Assembly: GCA_036346395.1 (NCBI GenBank)
Contig: CM070604.1
Location: 37,103,662-37,167,661, forward strand
Source: Hsuehochloa calcarea
Lineage: Eukaryota; Streptophyta; Magnoliopsida; Poales; Poaceae
DNA length: 64,000 nt
Reading direction: 5' to 3'
In this document: piece after piece, positions 1 through 10,575 of the stretch
Layout: each line of letters begins with the position of its first letter
How positions within the stretch are numbered: the stretch's first letter is position 1
Made by a program: the position numbers and the translations under genes
The notes under the pieces: generated by a model
What the model saw: only the letters and a program-made list of their open reading frames with translations
Database searches by the model: none
What the model was told of the DNA's origin: nothing

Positions 1-171
1 AACTCGACCGTAAGGTCCCAACATTATTTGTTACTTAAATGTACTCGCTTATTATTATATTCGTTGTATGGATGTGATATTTCATCAATGTTGACACTGT
101 GTGCACTAGCGTGATCCCGACTAGTGCGAGAATACACAGAGGGTCCAGATTTGCATATTTGGGTCCCGACA
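1..171 (+). repeat. 3' end of the 5' LTR of the Tekay element
   Basis: These 171 bases match 8968-9139 with four differences and end in the same CCCGACA. The primer binding site follows four bases later. The first 3.1 kb of this LTR is outside the window. Three of the four differences from the 3' LTR fall on CAG or CTG sites. Confidence 0.93.
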
Positions 172-175
172 GAGG

Positions 176-187
176 TGGTATCAGAGC
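176..187 (+). other. Primer binding site, initiator-Met tRNA type
   Basis: TGGTATCAGAGC, the usual complement of the 3' end of initiator methionine tRNA, starts four bases after the LTR end. It would prime minus-strand cDNA synthesis. It is not a tRNA gene. Confidence 0.92.
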
Positions 188-386
188 CATACTGACTGTA
201 GGTCTTGACCTTAGCTAGATTGGCCGTTCTTAGTGAGTCCAAAACTATTTTCTAAAGCAAATATTAACTTGCAAGATTAATTGAACTCTTTAACTCATCT
301 CATGTCTCTCTTGACTCAACTATCACTGAAATTCTTTCTCTCCCATTGCTTTAAAGTTGTTTTCTTATCCTTGTCCATCTTGACAG

Positions 387-1116
387 ATGCCTCGTCTTCA
401 GAGTTATGGAGAGCGCAAGGGAGGACTTGCCGCCGAGCTTTGGAAGTTGCTACAAGTACTTGGAGGGTTCGATCGTCCATTGTACCGTGGCAGTGCTTGG
501 ATTGTGAACGGCCGAGATCGTGGAGTGATCTGCCATTTGACCATCTACGCCAGCGAACACCAAGGCAAGCAAACCATCGAACATCTCACCAAGGAGTATT
601 TGGATTGAAGCAATCCAGAGTCTTCGCGCCTTGCCATCCCGAGGATCTCGCAACATCTACTCGAGCTTCGTGACACGCTTTTCGTTATCATCCCCGCACT
701 TCCGACGTGGATCTTGCCGCACGCTTTTCCGCCTACAAAGGAGAAGACAACGCCACCGCAGTGCATCTTGCCCGATTCGCCACACGCTCAAGAAGAATCG
801 TTGGAGTTAGCCGCCACAGAGCCGAGGTACCTATGAGACTCTTCAGAGAGTCAAGAAAGGATCGCCATATTAGAAGAAACTCTTTATGGACGACACGAAG
901 AAGACATCAAGAGGAAGACCTGTAAGAAGTCGATGGACCGGTGAGCCGAAGAGCCAGCAGAGCCAGCAGAGCAGCAGAGCTGAAGCACCAAAGCTTTGCA
1001 CGGTGGACACTGCTCCTGTTGCACCATCCCGGACATCAAGATCGGTTCGCGAGGATGCCACCACTTTCAGTGTCTACAAGAAAGGGAGCACCGCCAAGGC
1101 ATGCGAGGCTATTTGA
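387..1116 (+). pseudogene. Leader ORF upstream of gag (orf0-like), frameshifted
   Basis: An ATG at 387 opens a 73-codon frame starting MPRLQSYGERKGG that stops at 608. Coding-like sequence continues in other frames to about 1116, including a charged, probably helical stretch around 845-925. Some rice Tekay-type elements have been described with an extra ORF of unknown function before gag, and this has the right place. The frame shifts several times, so no full product can be made. I see no recognisable domain. It could instead be structured leader RNA with chance frames, but the initial frame looks coding. Confidence 0.5.
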
Positions 1117-1391
1117 TTGAGTAGTCTGCTCGCGTTGTTTCGTGCTTAGCCGCTTTATGTCTTGAGTCGCCTTTAGGCTGTAGTTTGGTGTGCTTAAGTT
1201 TGTCCTTATTTTTGTGTGCAAGTATGAGTGCAAAGGCCCTTAGGCATTTGTTGCAAGCCATACTATTATCTTAATCAATATAAGAGTTTCATTGAGCTTT
1301 CTTAAAATATGTTGTTGGGTTTTACCTACCCCGCTTAGTTCTACAACTTATCTCGTGCTTGCTACCTTATCTAACCCTTGAGATTCACCAG

Positions 1392-2575
1392 ATGGTTCGC
1401 ACTCGTCAAGTCACGCAAGTGGTTCCGATACTCCGTTATCGAAGGACGGAGCAAATCCCTGAGAAGCAATTCCACCACAAGCACCTTCATCGATCTGCAG
1501 AATTTTGGAGCATTCATGACACTCGCACCAACCGATGTACACCATGATGAATCGATGCAAGCTATGAATAATCGTAACAACAACAATCAAGATCACAATG
1601 GAGCCCCAGCTTGCTCATGGTCACAATGGATCATCCAAGTTGGCGGAGTTTATGAGAACCCGCCCACCAACCTTTTCTCGACATGTCTCACCGAGAAGTC
1701 GATGATTGGCTTCGTGTCATTGAGAGAAAGTGCGATCACTCAATGCAACGATCATGAAAAGTTCTCAGACGCCTCACACGGATGGAAGGCATTGCCACGA
1801 ATGGTGGGAAAACTTCGGCAACAGCGCATGGAACGCCACAAGATATTACTTGGGAAGAGTTCACAATCGCCGCCAATATCATGTACCGTAAGGAATTATG
1901 GATCCAAGAAGGATGAATTCCGTGCTCTCAAGCAAGGAGGAATGTCGCTGATCGATTACCTCAACAAGTTCTCTCAACTTGCTCGATATGTCGCAGAAGA
2001 TGTCGCCACCGACAAGGCTCGTCAGTCGTCAAAGGATTGAACACCGGACTTCAAGTCAACTTGATCGCCCACACCTTTCCCGATTTTCAAGAGTTGATCA
2101 ACAAGGCTTTGATTCTAGAGGATAAGCGTAAGGAATTGGAAGATCATCGTAAGCGCAGAATGGCTCAGCAAGGAAGTCACCAACCCCAGCTAAGGGCAAG
2201 AATGATTCCACCGCAGCTTAGCCGCTTTCCACCACGCACTCGCGGACCACCGCACCAACTTCAAGACTCGCCCGCTTGCTCGTAACTTCCGCAACCCCGC
2301 ACTACCAACCCCAATCCAAGAAGCAACCCACGAATACAACCGAGTTTGCTTTACAGCCGCCGGCCGGGCATTTCGCCAACCGATGTCCGCAGAATGGGAC
2401 TATCACCCAATGACGCTTCAACCTTGGGAACACACCACCAAGACGCCAAGACAAGGCAACCATCAAGGAACTTCTCAAGCTACCGGTCAATCCGAGGAGC
2501 ACCGCCATCGCTGGTCGAGGCCGTGTCAACCACGCCACTCGAAGGAGCCCAAGAAGCACCCGACGTTGTAATCGG
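1392..2575 (+). pseudogene. gag of the Tekay element, frameshifted
   Basis: Gag would form the virus-like particle that packages element RNA. The start is MVRTRQV at 1392. Recognisable gag blocks are ITQCNDHEK near 1735, KKDEFRALKQGGMSLIDYL near 1910-1960, and a second frame at 2037-2285 with HTFPDFQELINKALILEDK. The latter is the typical C-terminal half of the retrotransposon gag domain, followed by a basic KRR stretch. A CCHC zinc-knuckle remnant lies at about 2346-2400, with HFANRC-like coding in one frame and the first cysteines lost by frameshift. At least three frame changes separate these blocks, so the gene is inactive as written. Some shifts may be sequence errors (see findings). Confidence 0.85.
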
Positions 2576-2576
2576 G

Positions 2577-2960
2577 TAAGTTCCTAGTAAATTCAATACT
2601 GTGATCGCCTGCTTGATTCGAGCTTCGATTCGCTTGTTTCGGAATTTTGCAACTAAGAACAAATTGGAAGTTATGCATCTTAAGCATACTCTGTTAGTCC
2701 AATACCGAGCAGAGCTAAGTTCTAAAGTTGGATGTTTAGGAGCTAGGCTACTCATAGTCGGAGTTGAGTTTCTAGCCAACCTAATAGTTCTAGACACTCG
2801 CACTATAGATGTCATCCTTGGTATGGATTGGTTATCCAAACATAAAGCAATGCTAGATTGTGGCAAGAGCCGTGACAATTGAGGATACCACAGAAAGAAA
2901 GTTGAATTTCTAGCCACCTCGAGACGTGATGGACATTTGGTAGTCAACAGCTTGAAGACA
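2577..2960 (+). pseudogene. Aspartic protease region of Tekay pol
   Basis: The 93-codon frame at 2601-2882 ends in the retroviral-type protease C-terminal motif: VILGMDWLSKHKAMLDCG gives the ILGMDWL block of plant gypsy proteases. The catalytic D-S/T-G block expected upstream is not readable in the same frame. The frame closes at 2880, and the linker towards RT continues in another frame. It would mature Gag-Pol in the particle. Confidence 0.8.
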
Positions 2961-2989
2961 GCTTTGGAAGATGTACCGTAGTCGAGATT

Positions 2990-3686
2990 ACCTGATGTAT
3001 TTCCGTAAGAGTTACCAGAATGCCACCGACCGTGACATTGAGTTTGTCATCGATCTAGTGCCGAAACAAAGACCAATTTCCAAGAGACCCTATCGGATGC
3101 CGCTTGATGAACTTGTGGAAATGAAGAAGCGATAGAAGAACTCATCGAGAAAGGTTTTGTAAGACCTAGTTCGCCGCCATGGGGAGCACCAGCTTTGTTC
3201 ACAAAAGAAAGATGGAAGTATGAGAATGTGTATCGATTATCGCTTCTCTCAACGGTCACCATCAAGAACAAGTACCCATTGCCCGTAATTGATGATTTGT
3301 TCGACCCGCATGAAAGGAGCCGAGTATTCTCTAAGATCGATCCGCGATCAGTTATCATCGCTAAAATTTGTCCTAAGGATGTACCAAAGACCGCTTTCTC
3401 AACCCGGTATGGACATTATGAATTTTTAGTCTTGTCTTTTGGATTGACTAATGCCCCTGCCTATTTCATGAACATGATGAACAAAGTATTCATGGAATAT
3501 TTGGATAAGTTCGTGGTAGTGTTCATTGATGATATTTTGGTATACTCAAAGTCAGAAGAAGAACATACAGAACATTTGAGATTAATCCTAGAGAAGCTTA
3601 GAGAGCATCAGCTGTATGCCAAGTTTAGCAAGTGTGACTTTTGGAAGAAGAAAGTTGATTTTCTCGGTCATGTAATGACAAATTAA
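2990..3686 (+). pseudogene. Reverse transcriptase domain of Tekay pol, broken
   Basis: The domain copies element RNA into cDNA. The 163-codon frame at 3195-3686 has NKYPLPVIDDLF, FSTRYGHYEF, LSFGLTNAPAYFMN and the catalytic FIDDILVYSK (the DD of the polymerase box), then FLGHV at the end. Upstream, 2990-3190 still shows the DLVPKQRPISKRPYRM region in a separate frame. Frame breaks lie near 3120-3230 and 3300-3380. In the second, stretches that are normally conserved after the DLF motif are scrambled at CAG/CTG sites. A stop follows FLGHVMTN at 3684. Confidence 0.93.
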
Positions 3687-3689
3687 GGA

Positions 3690-4330
3690 GTAGCAATTGA
3701 CCCTTTAAAGGTTAAAGTCAGAATGAATTGGGAGCAGCCCAAGACAGTTACTCAAATTCGTAGTTTCTTGGGAATGGCAGGATACTATCGTCGTTTCATT
3801 GAAGGGTTCTCAACGATTGCTAAACCTCTTACACAATTGTTGAAGAAAGAGAAGAAGTTTATTTGGACCCCAGCTTGTGAAGAAAGTTTTCAAGAATTGA
3901 AGAAACGTTTGACTTCAGCCCCAGTGCTAGTTTTGCCAGATATTAGTAAGGATTTTGATATCTACTGTGATGCTTCGCGTCAAGGATTAGGATGTGTCCT
4001 TATGCAAGAAGGAAGAGTCATCGCTATGCGCCAAGGCAATTAAGGCCTCATGAAGAGAACTACCCTACCCATAATTTGGAACTAGTCAGTCAGTGCATGC
4101 CTTGAAGATTTGGCGTCATTATCTCATCGGTAATCGCTGTGAAGTCTACACAGATCATAAGAGCCTGAAGTACATATTCACTCAGTCTGATTTGAACATG
4201 AGACAGAGAAGATGGCTGGAATTAATAAAGGATTATAACCTTGGAATCCATTACCATCCTGGTAAGGCCAATGTAGTTGCAGATGCACTGAGCCGTAAGA
4301 GCTACTGCAATGCTCTGGAAGTAAAAGAGA
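3690..4330 (+). pseudogene. RNase H domain of Tekay pol, broken
   Basis: It removes RNA from RNA-DNA hybrids during reverse transcription. The frame at 3723-4043 starts in the RT-RNase H linker (SFLGMAGYYRRFIEGFS) and reaches DIYCDASRQGLGCVLMQ, with the first RNase H aspartate. It then breaks, and the frame at 4093 resumes with HALKIWRHYLIG, VYTDHKSLKYIFTQ and HPGKANVVADALSRK, which carry the later catalytic positions. The break between the two frames is near 4040-4090. Confidence 0.92.
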
Positions 4331-5345
4331 TTTGCCCGGAACTTCAGGAGGAATTCCAGAAGCTACAGCTAGAAGTTGTTCCGGAAGGATTTGTGGCCAA
4401 ATTGGAAGTACAGTCTACTCTGGAGAAACAGATTCGTGAAGCCCAACCTAAGGATTCTGAGTTTGCTGATCTCAAGAAGAAGATGGCAGAAGGAAAATTT
4501 AAAGACTTCACCGTGGATGATCAGGATATATTGTGGATCAATGGACGCATCTGTGTACCGGATATGGATGAATTAAGACAGCTGATTCTGAAGGAAGCCC
4601 ATGACTCAAAATATTCGATCCACCCTGGAAGTACTAAGATGTATCAGGATGTTAAGAATAAGTTTTGGTGGCCAAACTTAAAGCGAGATGTCGCAGAGTT
4701 CGTTGCCTTATGCGACGTGTGTCAGAAAGTAAAGGCAGAGCATCAGAGGCCAGCAGGATTGCTACAACCGCTGAAGATACCAGAATGGAAGTGGGAAGAG
4801 ATCGGTATGGATTTTATTACCGGTTTACCCAAGACTCAATCAGGATATGATTCGATTTGGGTAATAGTGGATCGCTTGACTAAGGTTGCCCATTTCTTGC
4901 CACCAAAACCACTTACTCGAGAGACCGCTTGGGAATTGTATATGTCAAAATCGTCGACCGCACGGTGTACCTAAGAAGATAGTGTCGATCGAGGATCTCA
5001 ATTCACCTCTCGCTTTTGGCGAGTCTACATGAAGCCCCGAACTCATCTCAATTTCAAGATCGCTTATCATCCATGCATGTATGGACAGATCAAAGAGTCA
5101 ACCAGATATTAGAAGATATGTTAAGAGCCCGTGCCTTAGCTAATGCTACCGCTTGGGATAAAAGTTTGCCGTATGCGAAATTCTCGTACAACAACAGCTT
5201 ATCAAGCCGCTTGCGATGTCACCATTTGAAGCTCAGACGGTCGTACTCGCAGAACTCCGTTGAATTGGTCGAGATACCGAACGTAGTGTTCGGGCCGATA
5301 TTATCCAGAGGCCAAGAACAAGTTGCTATGATCGAGAGAGGTTAA
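4331..5345 (+). pseudogene. Integrase of Tekay pol, broken
   Basis: It inserts cDNA into the genome. The frame to 4974 holds the HHCC zinc finger (H in EAHDSKYSIHPG, then CDVCQKVKAEHQ) and the start of the core with GMDFITGLP and IWVIVDRLTKVAHF (first catalytic aspartate). The frame stops at 4972. The second catalytic region (about 4990-5010) survives only as a shifted DRGSQF-like stretch. The frame at 5016-5345 covers the third region with several shifts and a tail in MIERG. The conserved aspartate/glutamate set is therefore not all in one frame. Confidence 0.9.
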
Positions 5346-5399
5346 AGATAGCCCACCAGCAAAAGAGTTATGCCGATAATCGTCGCGTGACCTCGACTT

Positions 5400-5783
5400 T
5401 GAACCAGAGGATTTTGTGTATCTTCGAGTTACTCCGCCGAGGTGTTAAGAGATTCCACACCAAAGGGAAGCTTGCTCCAAGGTATGTGGGTCCATTCAAG
5501 GTTTTGGAACGCCGTGGAGAAGTTGCATACCGCTTGAGCTACCACAATCGTTAGCGAGGAGTGCATGATGTCTTTCATGTCTCTCACCAAGAAGTGTCTT
5601 CGTGTGCGAAGAAGCGCACTCGCTGAGTCAATTGAATCAAGGAAGATCTCACATACAAAGAGCACTGTTAGGATTTTGGATGTCGCAGAGCGCCGCACTG
5701 TAAGCAAGACTGTTCGCTTACGCAAAGTCCAAAGGAGTAACCACTGTAAGGAGAAGCAACGTGGGAACGTGAAGAAGAGTTGA
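5400..5783 (+). pseudogene. Integrase C-terminus and chromodomain remnant
   Basis: The integrase tail is visible as RFHTKGKLAPRYVGPFKVL in one frame near 5450-5510 and VHDVFHVS near 5560. The frame at 5565-5783 then carries TVRILDVAERRTVSKTVRL, a remnant of the chromodomain that targets chromovirus integration to chromatin marks. The aromatic residues expected in the chromodomain cage are lost in this frame after about 5735, where shifts occur at CTG. The gene ends a little before the polypurine tract. Confidence 0.82.
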
Positions 5784-5839
5784 AACCGAGTTCCTAGCCT
5801 TTTCTCTAGCTAGCCTAATCTCGGGGGCGAGATTCGCTT

Positions 5840-5850
5840 AAGGGGGAGGT
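5840..5850 (+). other. Polypurine tract of the Tekay element
   Basis: AAGGGGGAGGT lies directly before the 3' LTR start TGTAACATCC. It is the expected primer for plus-strand DNA synthesis. Confidence 0.88.
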
Positions 5851-5851
5851 T

Positions 5852-8800
5852 TGTAACATCCCAATTTTCGAGCTTTTAAAATCTTTTAAATATTGGTAGC
5901 AAGAGAAATTATCATTTGGATTTATTTGAATATTAAATTAGAAAGCTTAATATGGACTTTAAGGACAAATTGATTTAATGTGCTTAATCCCAACATCAAC
6001 AATTGTCAAAACTATTTTATTTAGATTCTATATGCTTGGATATATTTTATAGAATTTTCTGGAATTTTTCCCAAGTCATTTGCTATTTTCTAATTGCTAT
6101 TTGCATTTTCTGGATTTATTTAAAAGAAAAACCTATTTTAAATCTCTTCGAAAAGATCTTGGGCGAAGCTCAAAGACTATTCCAACCGCGCCAATTTACA
6201 TATCGCCCGGCCGCCTCGCTCTGCTTGGATGCTCGACGCGTGCCCTCGCCCCCGACGGACGACGCGCCAACCCCGCTTTGACCTGTTGATTGTCGCCGCG
6301 TGGCTTCGCCACGATCTCGCTTCCGCCGCTCGCCGCTTCGCTTCTAGCCGTTGATTTCCATCGCACGCATCGCACCCACTCGCCGCTCGCTCTCTCGCTG
6401 TGGGACCGCCACCGAGTCGTCGCTCGCGCTCTCTTCTTCTTCCTCGCGCCCGCGCTCTCGCCCGCCATTGCTGGAGCTTCAAGTTTATCCGACAAAACCG
6501 ATTCAGTTGCTTATTCTTTGCGCCGACCCCGCCAAATCATATCTCTGGTTATTCCATATCCGTTTCAAACCAAATCAAACCCCGAACCGGTTTCAATCTC
6601 CGAAAATCTTGGAATTCAAAAACCCGGTTGTTTCGGATCCGATTTGGGGGTTTCCAAATCGCGGCATCTCCAGGTCTATAAATACTCCCTTAGCTCCGCC
6701 CGGGCCTCCGCAACCCTAAACCACCACTCTTGTCGCCCCGATCGCCCTAGCGCCGCCGCATTGCAAGCTTTAGGGTTTTCGGCCGAACTCCTTCTCCGTG
6801 GATTGCGCCGCCGCCGCCGCGCTCTTGCTCCACCGATCGCACCATTGTGATCGCGAAGTCACAGCTACCTCGCGGCGCACCTTCTCGCCGCCGAGCATCG
6901 CCGAGCGCCCGTCCGACAAAACCCGAGCTCTCTCCGCCGCTTCTTCCTCGCCGCCATCTCGCCAACCCTGTGTGCTCAAACCAAAGGTGCCCATGTGTGC
7001 GATTAGCCTCCTCTACACGCTGGTACCACTCATCGCCGGCGAAGTCGCCGCTGCTCGCGGTGACCATCGGTCCCGAGCGCCACCGCCCGCCGTTATGTCG
7101 CCACTCGGCGCCGGCGTCGGCCGTCTTTGGTGTAGTGGCTGCGTGGCGCCAGACGGCCAAGACACGCTGCGTCGCGTGGCTTGGCCCACCGCGCCAGATC
7201 TCCCTCGATTCGGTGCACTCGGTCCACGTGAACCCGAGACCGACATGGGTCCCACATGTCGAATTCTTTTAAATATAATTTTTTCCGAAATTCTCTACGA
7301 CGCAAGCATTGCGCAATAATCCGATTTTCCTTTATAAAATAATTCGGAAATTCGAGAAAATCCAATTTAGGGTTTTATTGATTTTCCAATCTTCCAAAGC
7401 CCATATCTTTTGCATCCGAAGTCCAATTGAGCCCATTCAAATTTGTAAATTCATATAAAATTAAGATCTATTTAATGGTGAATTTTATTTGATTTTTGGA
7501 GTTTGTTTTGCCTCTGTTATTTATTTGTTTTGTTTCTTTTGTCTCGCTTATAGAGTAGACGCCGATACTTGGGAATTTTGCGTAAGAAGGAGCACCTCAA
7601 GACCAAGACCAATATCTAGATCTATTCCAAGGCAAGTTATACCTTTGATCATTTTGAACCCGCTTTCAAAATACTTTGTTTCAATGTATTGCATTCTATT
7701 TCAAGTATTTATTTAAATGCTTTTGGGTGTAGTTATTAAATCCAAATTGTTATTCCACCTTGTCTATTGTATGCCATGATCTTTTGTCACCCTAGGTTGA
7801 TTAATTATTAGTTGGTATTATTGTAGCACCAACGTGGGTTGGTTAGATACGATTAGATCGCTTAGCCATGCCACGAGTCATCATTTCATGTGAGAGTTGC
7901 AATTATAAATTTGACTAAGTGATTATGGAACTGTGTGATGAATCTGTGTGTCTGTGTGTCTTTGTTACTCGTTGATGGCATGTGTTGCACTTAATCAACG
8001 GTGGGAAAAGATTTAGACCGAGGCAAGTGGTGGATTCTGTGTGAATGGTGGAGCCGTGTGCTTATTAAACTTGTGATTTGGGTTAAATCGAAGTCTTGCC
8101 TTAGTCAATTAAGGACTTAACTTTGTGCGCCATTGAACTGAGCCTTCTTCACGACCACATGCCTAGTATGGGCCGGGCCTGACTTAGTAAGTTATGGAGT
8201 CTTGACATTGACAACTCAAAGTTGTATTTAAGCCGTGTGATGGGTCGGAGGTGTGATATGTCACATCGCGGGACGGTTCACGATCCTGCCCAATGGTGTG
8301 TGTCGCTCCAAGGGCCGTGTACAAATTGACGGCAGAAAGCACACCAGAGTGTCATTGTTTGAGATGAAGTCTCGAAAGGTTTTGTTGTGATCAACTCGAT
8401 CCGGTTGGTTTCATCGTGTGGGTAAAGTGTACAACCTCTGCAGAGTGTTTAAACCAATCTATTCGAATAGCCGCGTCCTCGGTTATGGACATGCTCGAAT
8501 TTCACACGAGGGTAGATTTTCATAAAACAAATGGGAAGGGTCACCGTGTGAGATAACTTGTTCAAATTGTGTGAAAGAACTTGATTTAGACTGTGTCCTT
8601 TGTGAAATCAATTGTTAACTTATTATTGTTTATTTGTTTTGAATTATGCTTTCAATCTATTATTTGTATTCAATTGCAAATGTTGCATTTCGCAAAATAA
8701 CCACGTAAGCCATTTCTTTGGAATAAGCCATCATGTATAAATGCATTCTGTGGTATGACTTATGAGTACGGTGTGTACTCACTCTTGCTAAACAAATCAA

Positions 8801-9139
8801 TGTATGGAGGAGTCGTCACCGCTTTTGAAGAAGAGTTCTACGAAGGTTGAACGTTAGGGTCTTGATCCCATCGGTTGCTCGTGGTAAATTGATGGGAGCC
8901 ACCGAGTTTATTTCGCTTCACGCAGCTTATTTCTTTATTGTCAGCCTTGCATGCTTAATAAATGTAAAACTCGACCGTAAGGTCCCAACAGTTATTTGTT
9001 ACTTAAATGTACTCGTTTATTATTATATTCGTTGTATGGATGTGATATTTCATCAATGTTGACACTGTGTGCACTAGCGTGATCCTGGACTAGTGCAGAA
9101 TACACAGAGGGTCCAGATTTGCATATTTGGGTCCCGACA
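5852..9139 (+). repeat. 3' LTR of the Tekay element, 3288 bp
   Basis: It starts TGTAACATCC after the polypurine tract and ends CCCGACA, with the end matching 1-171. Layout: an AT-rich first 330 bases, a GC-rich block (about 6190-7260) with TATA box and transcript start, then an AT-rich tail. Minus-strand fragments of related LTRs occur at 17973-18880, 28476-29067, 44899-46067 and 48206-48539. The ORFs of up to 186 codons in the GC block lie on both strands with no domain and are probably chance. Confidence 0.93.
6676..6684 (+). promoter_or_regulatory. TATA box in the Tekay LTR
   Basis: CTATAAATA followed about 30 bases later by CCTAAACCACC-type leader sequence. This is the likely core promoter driving the element's RNA; the related minus-strand LTR at 44899-46067 has CTATTTAAGG in the same place. 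Confidence 0.65.
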
Positions 9140-9184
9140 CTTGGTGGGCTACTCAAGTGGAAGAGTGGGACCTTGATGTGTAAC

Positions 9185-9375
9185 AATGTATGTTTTACGG
9201 AGTTGTAGTGTTGCGATGTAGCAATGTATGTTTTTTCGGAGTTGTAGTGTTGCGATGTAGCAATGTATGTTTTTCTGAGTTGTACCTTTGCGATGTAATA
9301 ATGTATGTTTTTCGGAGTTGTATTTTTGCGATGTAATAATGTATGTTTTTAGGAGTTGTACCTTTGCGATGCTGC
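9185..9375 (-). repeat. Tandem array, 38-bp unit, five copies
   Basis: Units begin AATGTATGTTTT at 9185, 9223, 9262, 9300 and 9338 and contain GAGTTGTA and TTGCGATGTA. It lies in the region of the Tat element between pol and the missing 3' LTR. Confidence 0.9.
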
Positions 9376-9995
9376 AATTGGAGCGAGGGCCCCTTGCGAT
9401 TGGAACGAGGGGGAGGCGAAGCCTGCGCCGTCCCCCATTCTTTCTAGTTTGGGTTTCGGGGGAGCCCCTTGGTATTAGAACGAGGGGGAGGCGAAGCCTG
9501 TGCCGTCCCCCATTCTTTCTAGTTTTGGCTCCGGGGAAGCCCCTTGCGATTGGAACGAGGGGGAGGCGAAGCCTGCGCCGTCCCCCATTCTTTCTAGTTT
9601 GGGCTCTGGGGGAGCCCCTTGCGATTAGAACGAGGGGGAGACGAAGCCTGCGCCGTCCCCCATTCTTTCTAGTTTGGGCTCTGGGGAAGCCCCTTGCGAT
9701 TGTAACGAGGGGGAGGCGAAGCCTGCGCCGTCCCCCATTCTTTCTAGTTTGGGCTCCGGGGGAGCCCCTTGCGATTGGATCGAGGGGGAGGCGAAGCCTG
9801 TGCCATCCCCCATTCTTTCTAGTTTGGGCTCCAGAGGAGCCCCTTGCGATTAGAACGAGGGGGAGGCGAAGCCTGCGCCGTCCCCCATTCTTTCTAGTTT
9901 GGGCCCGGGAGCCTCTTATGATAGAACCAGGCGAGCCCCTTGCGATTGAGCGAGGGGAGGCGGCTCGCGCTGCCCCCATTCTTTTTAGTTTGGGC
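9376..9995 (-). repeat. Tandem array, exact 75-bp unit, seven copies plus a variant
   Basis: CATTCTTTCTAGTTT recurs at 9436, 9511, 9586, 9661, 9736, 9811 and 9886, a spacing of exactly 75, with a diverged copy at about 9977. Each unit has GCGATTGGAACGAGGGGGAG and GCGAAGCCTGCGCCGTCCCC. Because 75 is 25 codons, frames stay open on both strands (276 codons minus, 237 codons plus). These proteins are purely the repeat and have no recognisable domain. Confidence 0.92.
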
Positions 9996-10017
9996 TCCTA
10001 GGGAGCCCTTTGTGATT

Positions 10018-10450
10018 AGAACCGGCGCCGTGGGCCATGCACGGTGTCAGTTTATACACTTCACACCCAATGGGTGAGTTAGTGTGCGCCGGGGCTCGAG
10101 GCCCCGTGTGGCGTCTTTGCGAGTTATCGCGTGTATTACCGGGGCCGTGGGCCATGCACGGTATCAGTTTATACACTTCACACCCAAGGGGTGAGTTACT
10201 GTGCACCGGGGCTCGGGGCCCCGTGTGGCGTGTTTGCGAGTTATTGCGTGTATTACCGGGGCCGTGGGCCATGCACGGTGTCAGTTTATACACTTCACAC
10301 CCAAGGGGTGAGTTAGTGTGCGCCGGGGCTCGGGGCTCCGTGTGGCGTGTTTGCGAGTTATCGCGTGTATTACCGGGGCCGTGGGCCATGCATGGTGTCA
10401 GTTTATGCACTTCACACCCAAGGGGTGAGTTAGTGTCTTGCCGGCTCAGG
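10018..10450 (-). repeat. Tandem array, exact 117-bp unit, four copies
   Basis: GCCATGCACGGTGTCAG recurs at 10034, 10151, 10268 and 10385, a spacing of exactly 117 (39 codons). Units contain CACTTCACACCCAAGGGGTG and a GC-rich segment with CGGGGCTCG. Long frames on both strands (180 and 141 codons) follow from the period and are not taken as genes. Confidence 0.92.
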
Positions 10451-10575
10451 GCCTGTGTGGCGCCTTTGCGATCGCCATTGTCAGATATTTCTTTGTCAAA
10501 ATGTGCTTTACATGGGGAGAGGGTTGTGCTGCATACACTCGGGGGGAGGAGCTATTCGGGCGCAGCTGGTATTTT

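Larger units (their letters stand above)
1..9139 (+). mobile_element. Ty3/gypsy Tekay/Del-type chromovirus (RIRE3/RIRE8-like), 5' end outside window
   Basis: LTR retrotransposon read left to right as end of 5' LTR (1-171), Met-type primer binding site, leader ORF, gag, protease, reverse transcriptase, RNase H, integrase, chromodomain, polypurine tract and 3' LTR (5852-9139). The RT-RNase H-integrase order is that of Ty3/gypsy. The C-terminal chromodomain remnant and LTR of about 3.3 kb fit the Tekay/Del lineage, and the rice names RIRE3/RIRE8 are a likely but unchecked match. The two copies of the LTR end are nearly identical, so the insertion is recent, yet gag and pol carry many frameshifts. 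It probably sits inside the Tat element that begins at 9140, but the left junction lies outside the window, so no target duplication can be checked. Confidence 0.9.

Noticed and set aside
176..190. tRNA gene fragment
   Set aside because: It is a primer binding site next to an LTR end; no cloverleaf sequence around it.
6177..7365. ORFs of up to 186 codons on both strands in the Tekay LTR
   Set aside because: CG-rich LTR leader region; no domain and not conserved as a frame in the related LTR at 44899-46067.
9185..10450. CRISPR-like array
   Set aside because: Units are contiguous tandem repeats without unique spacers, in a plant retrotransposon.
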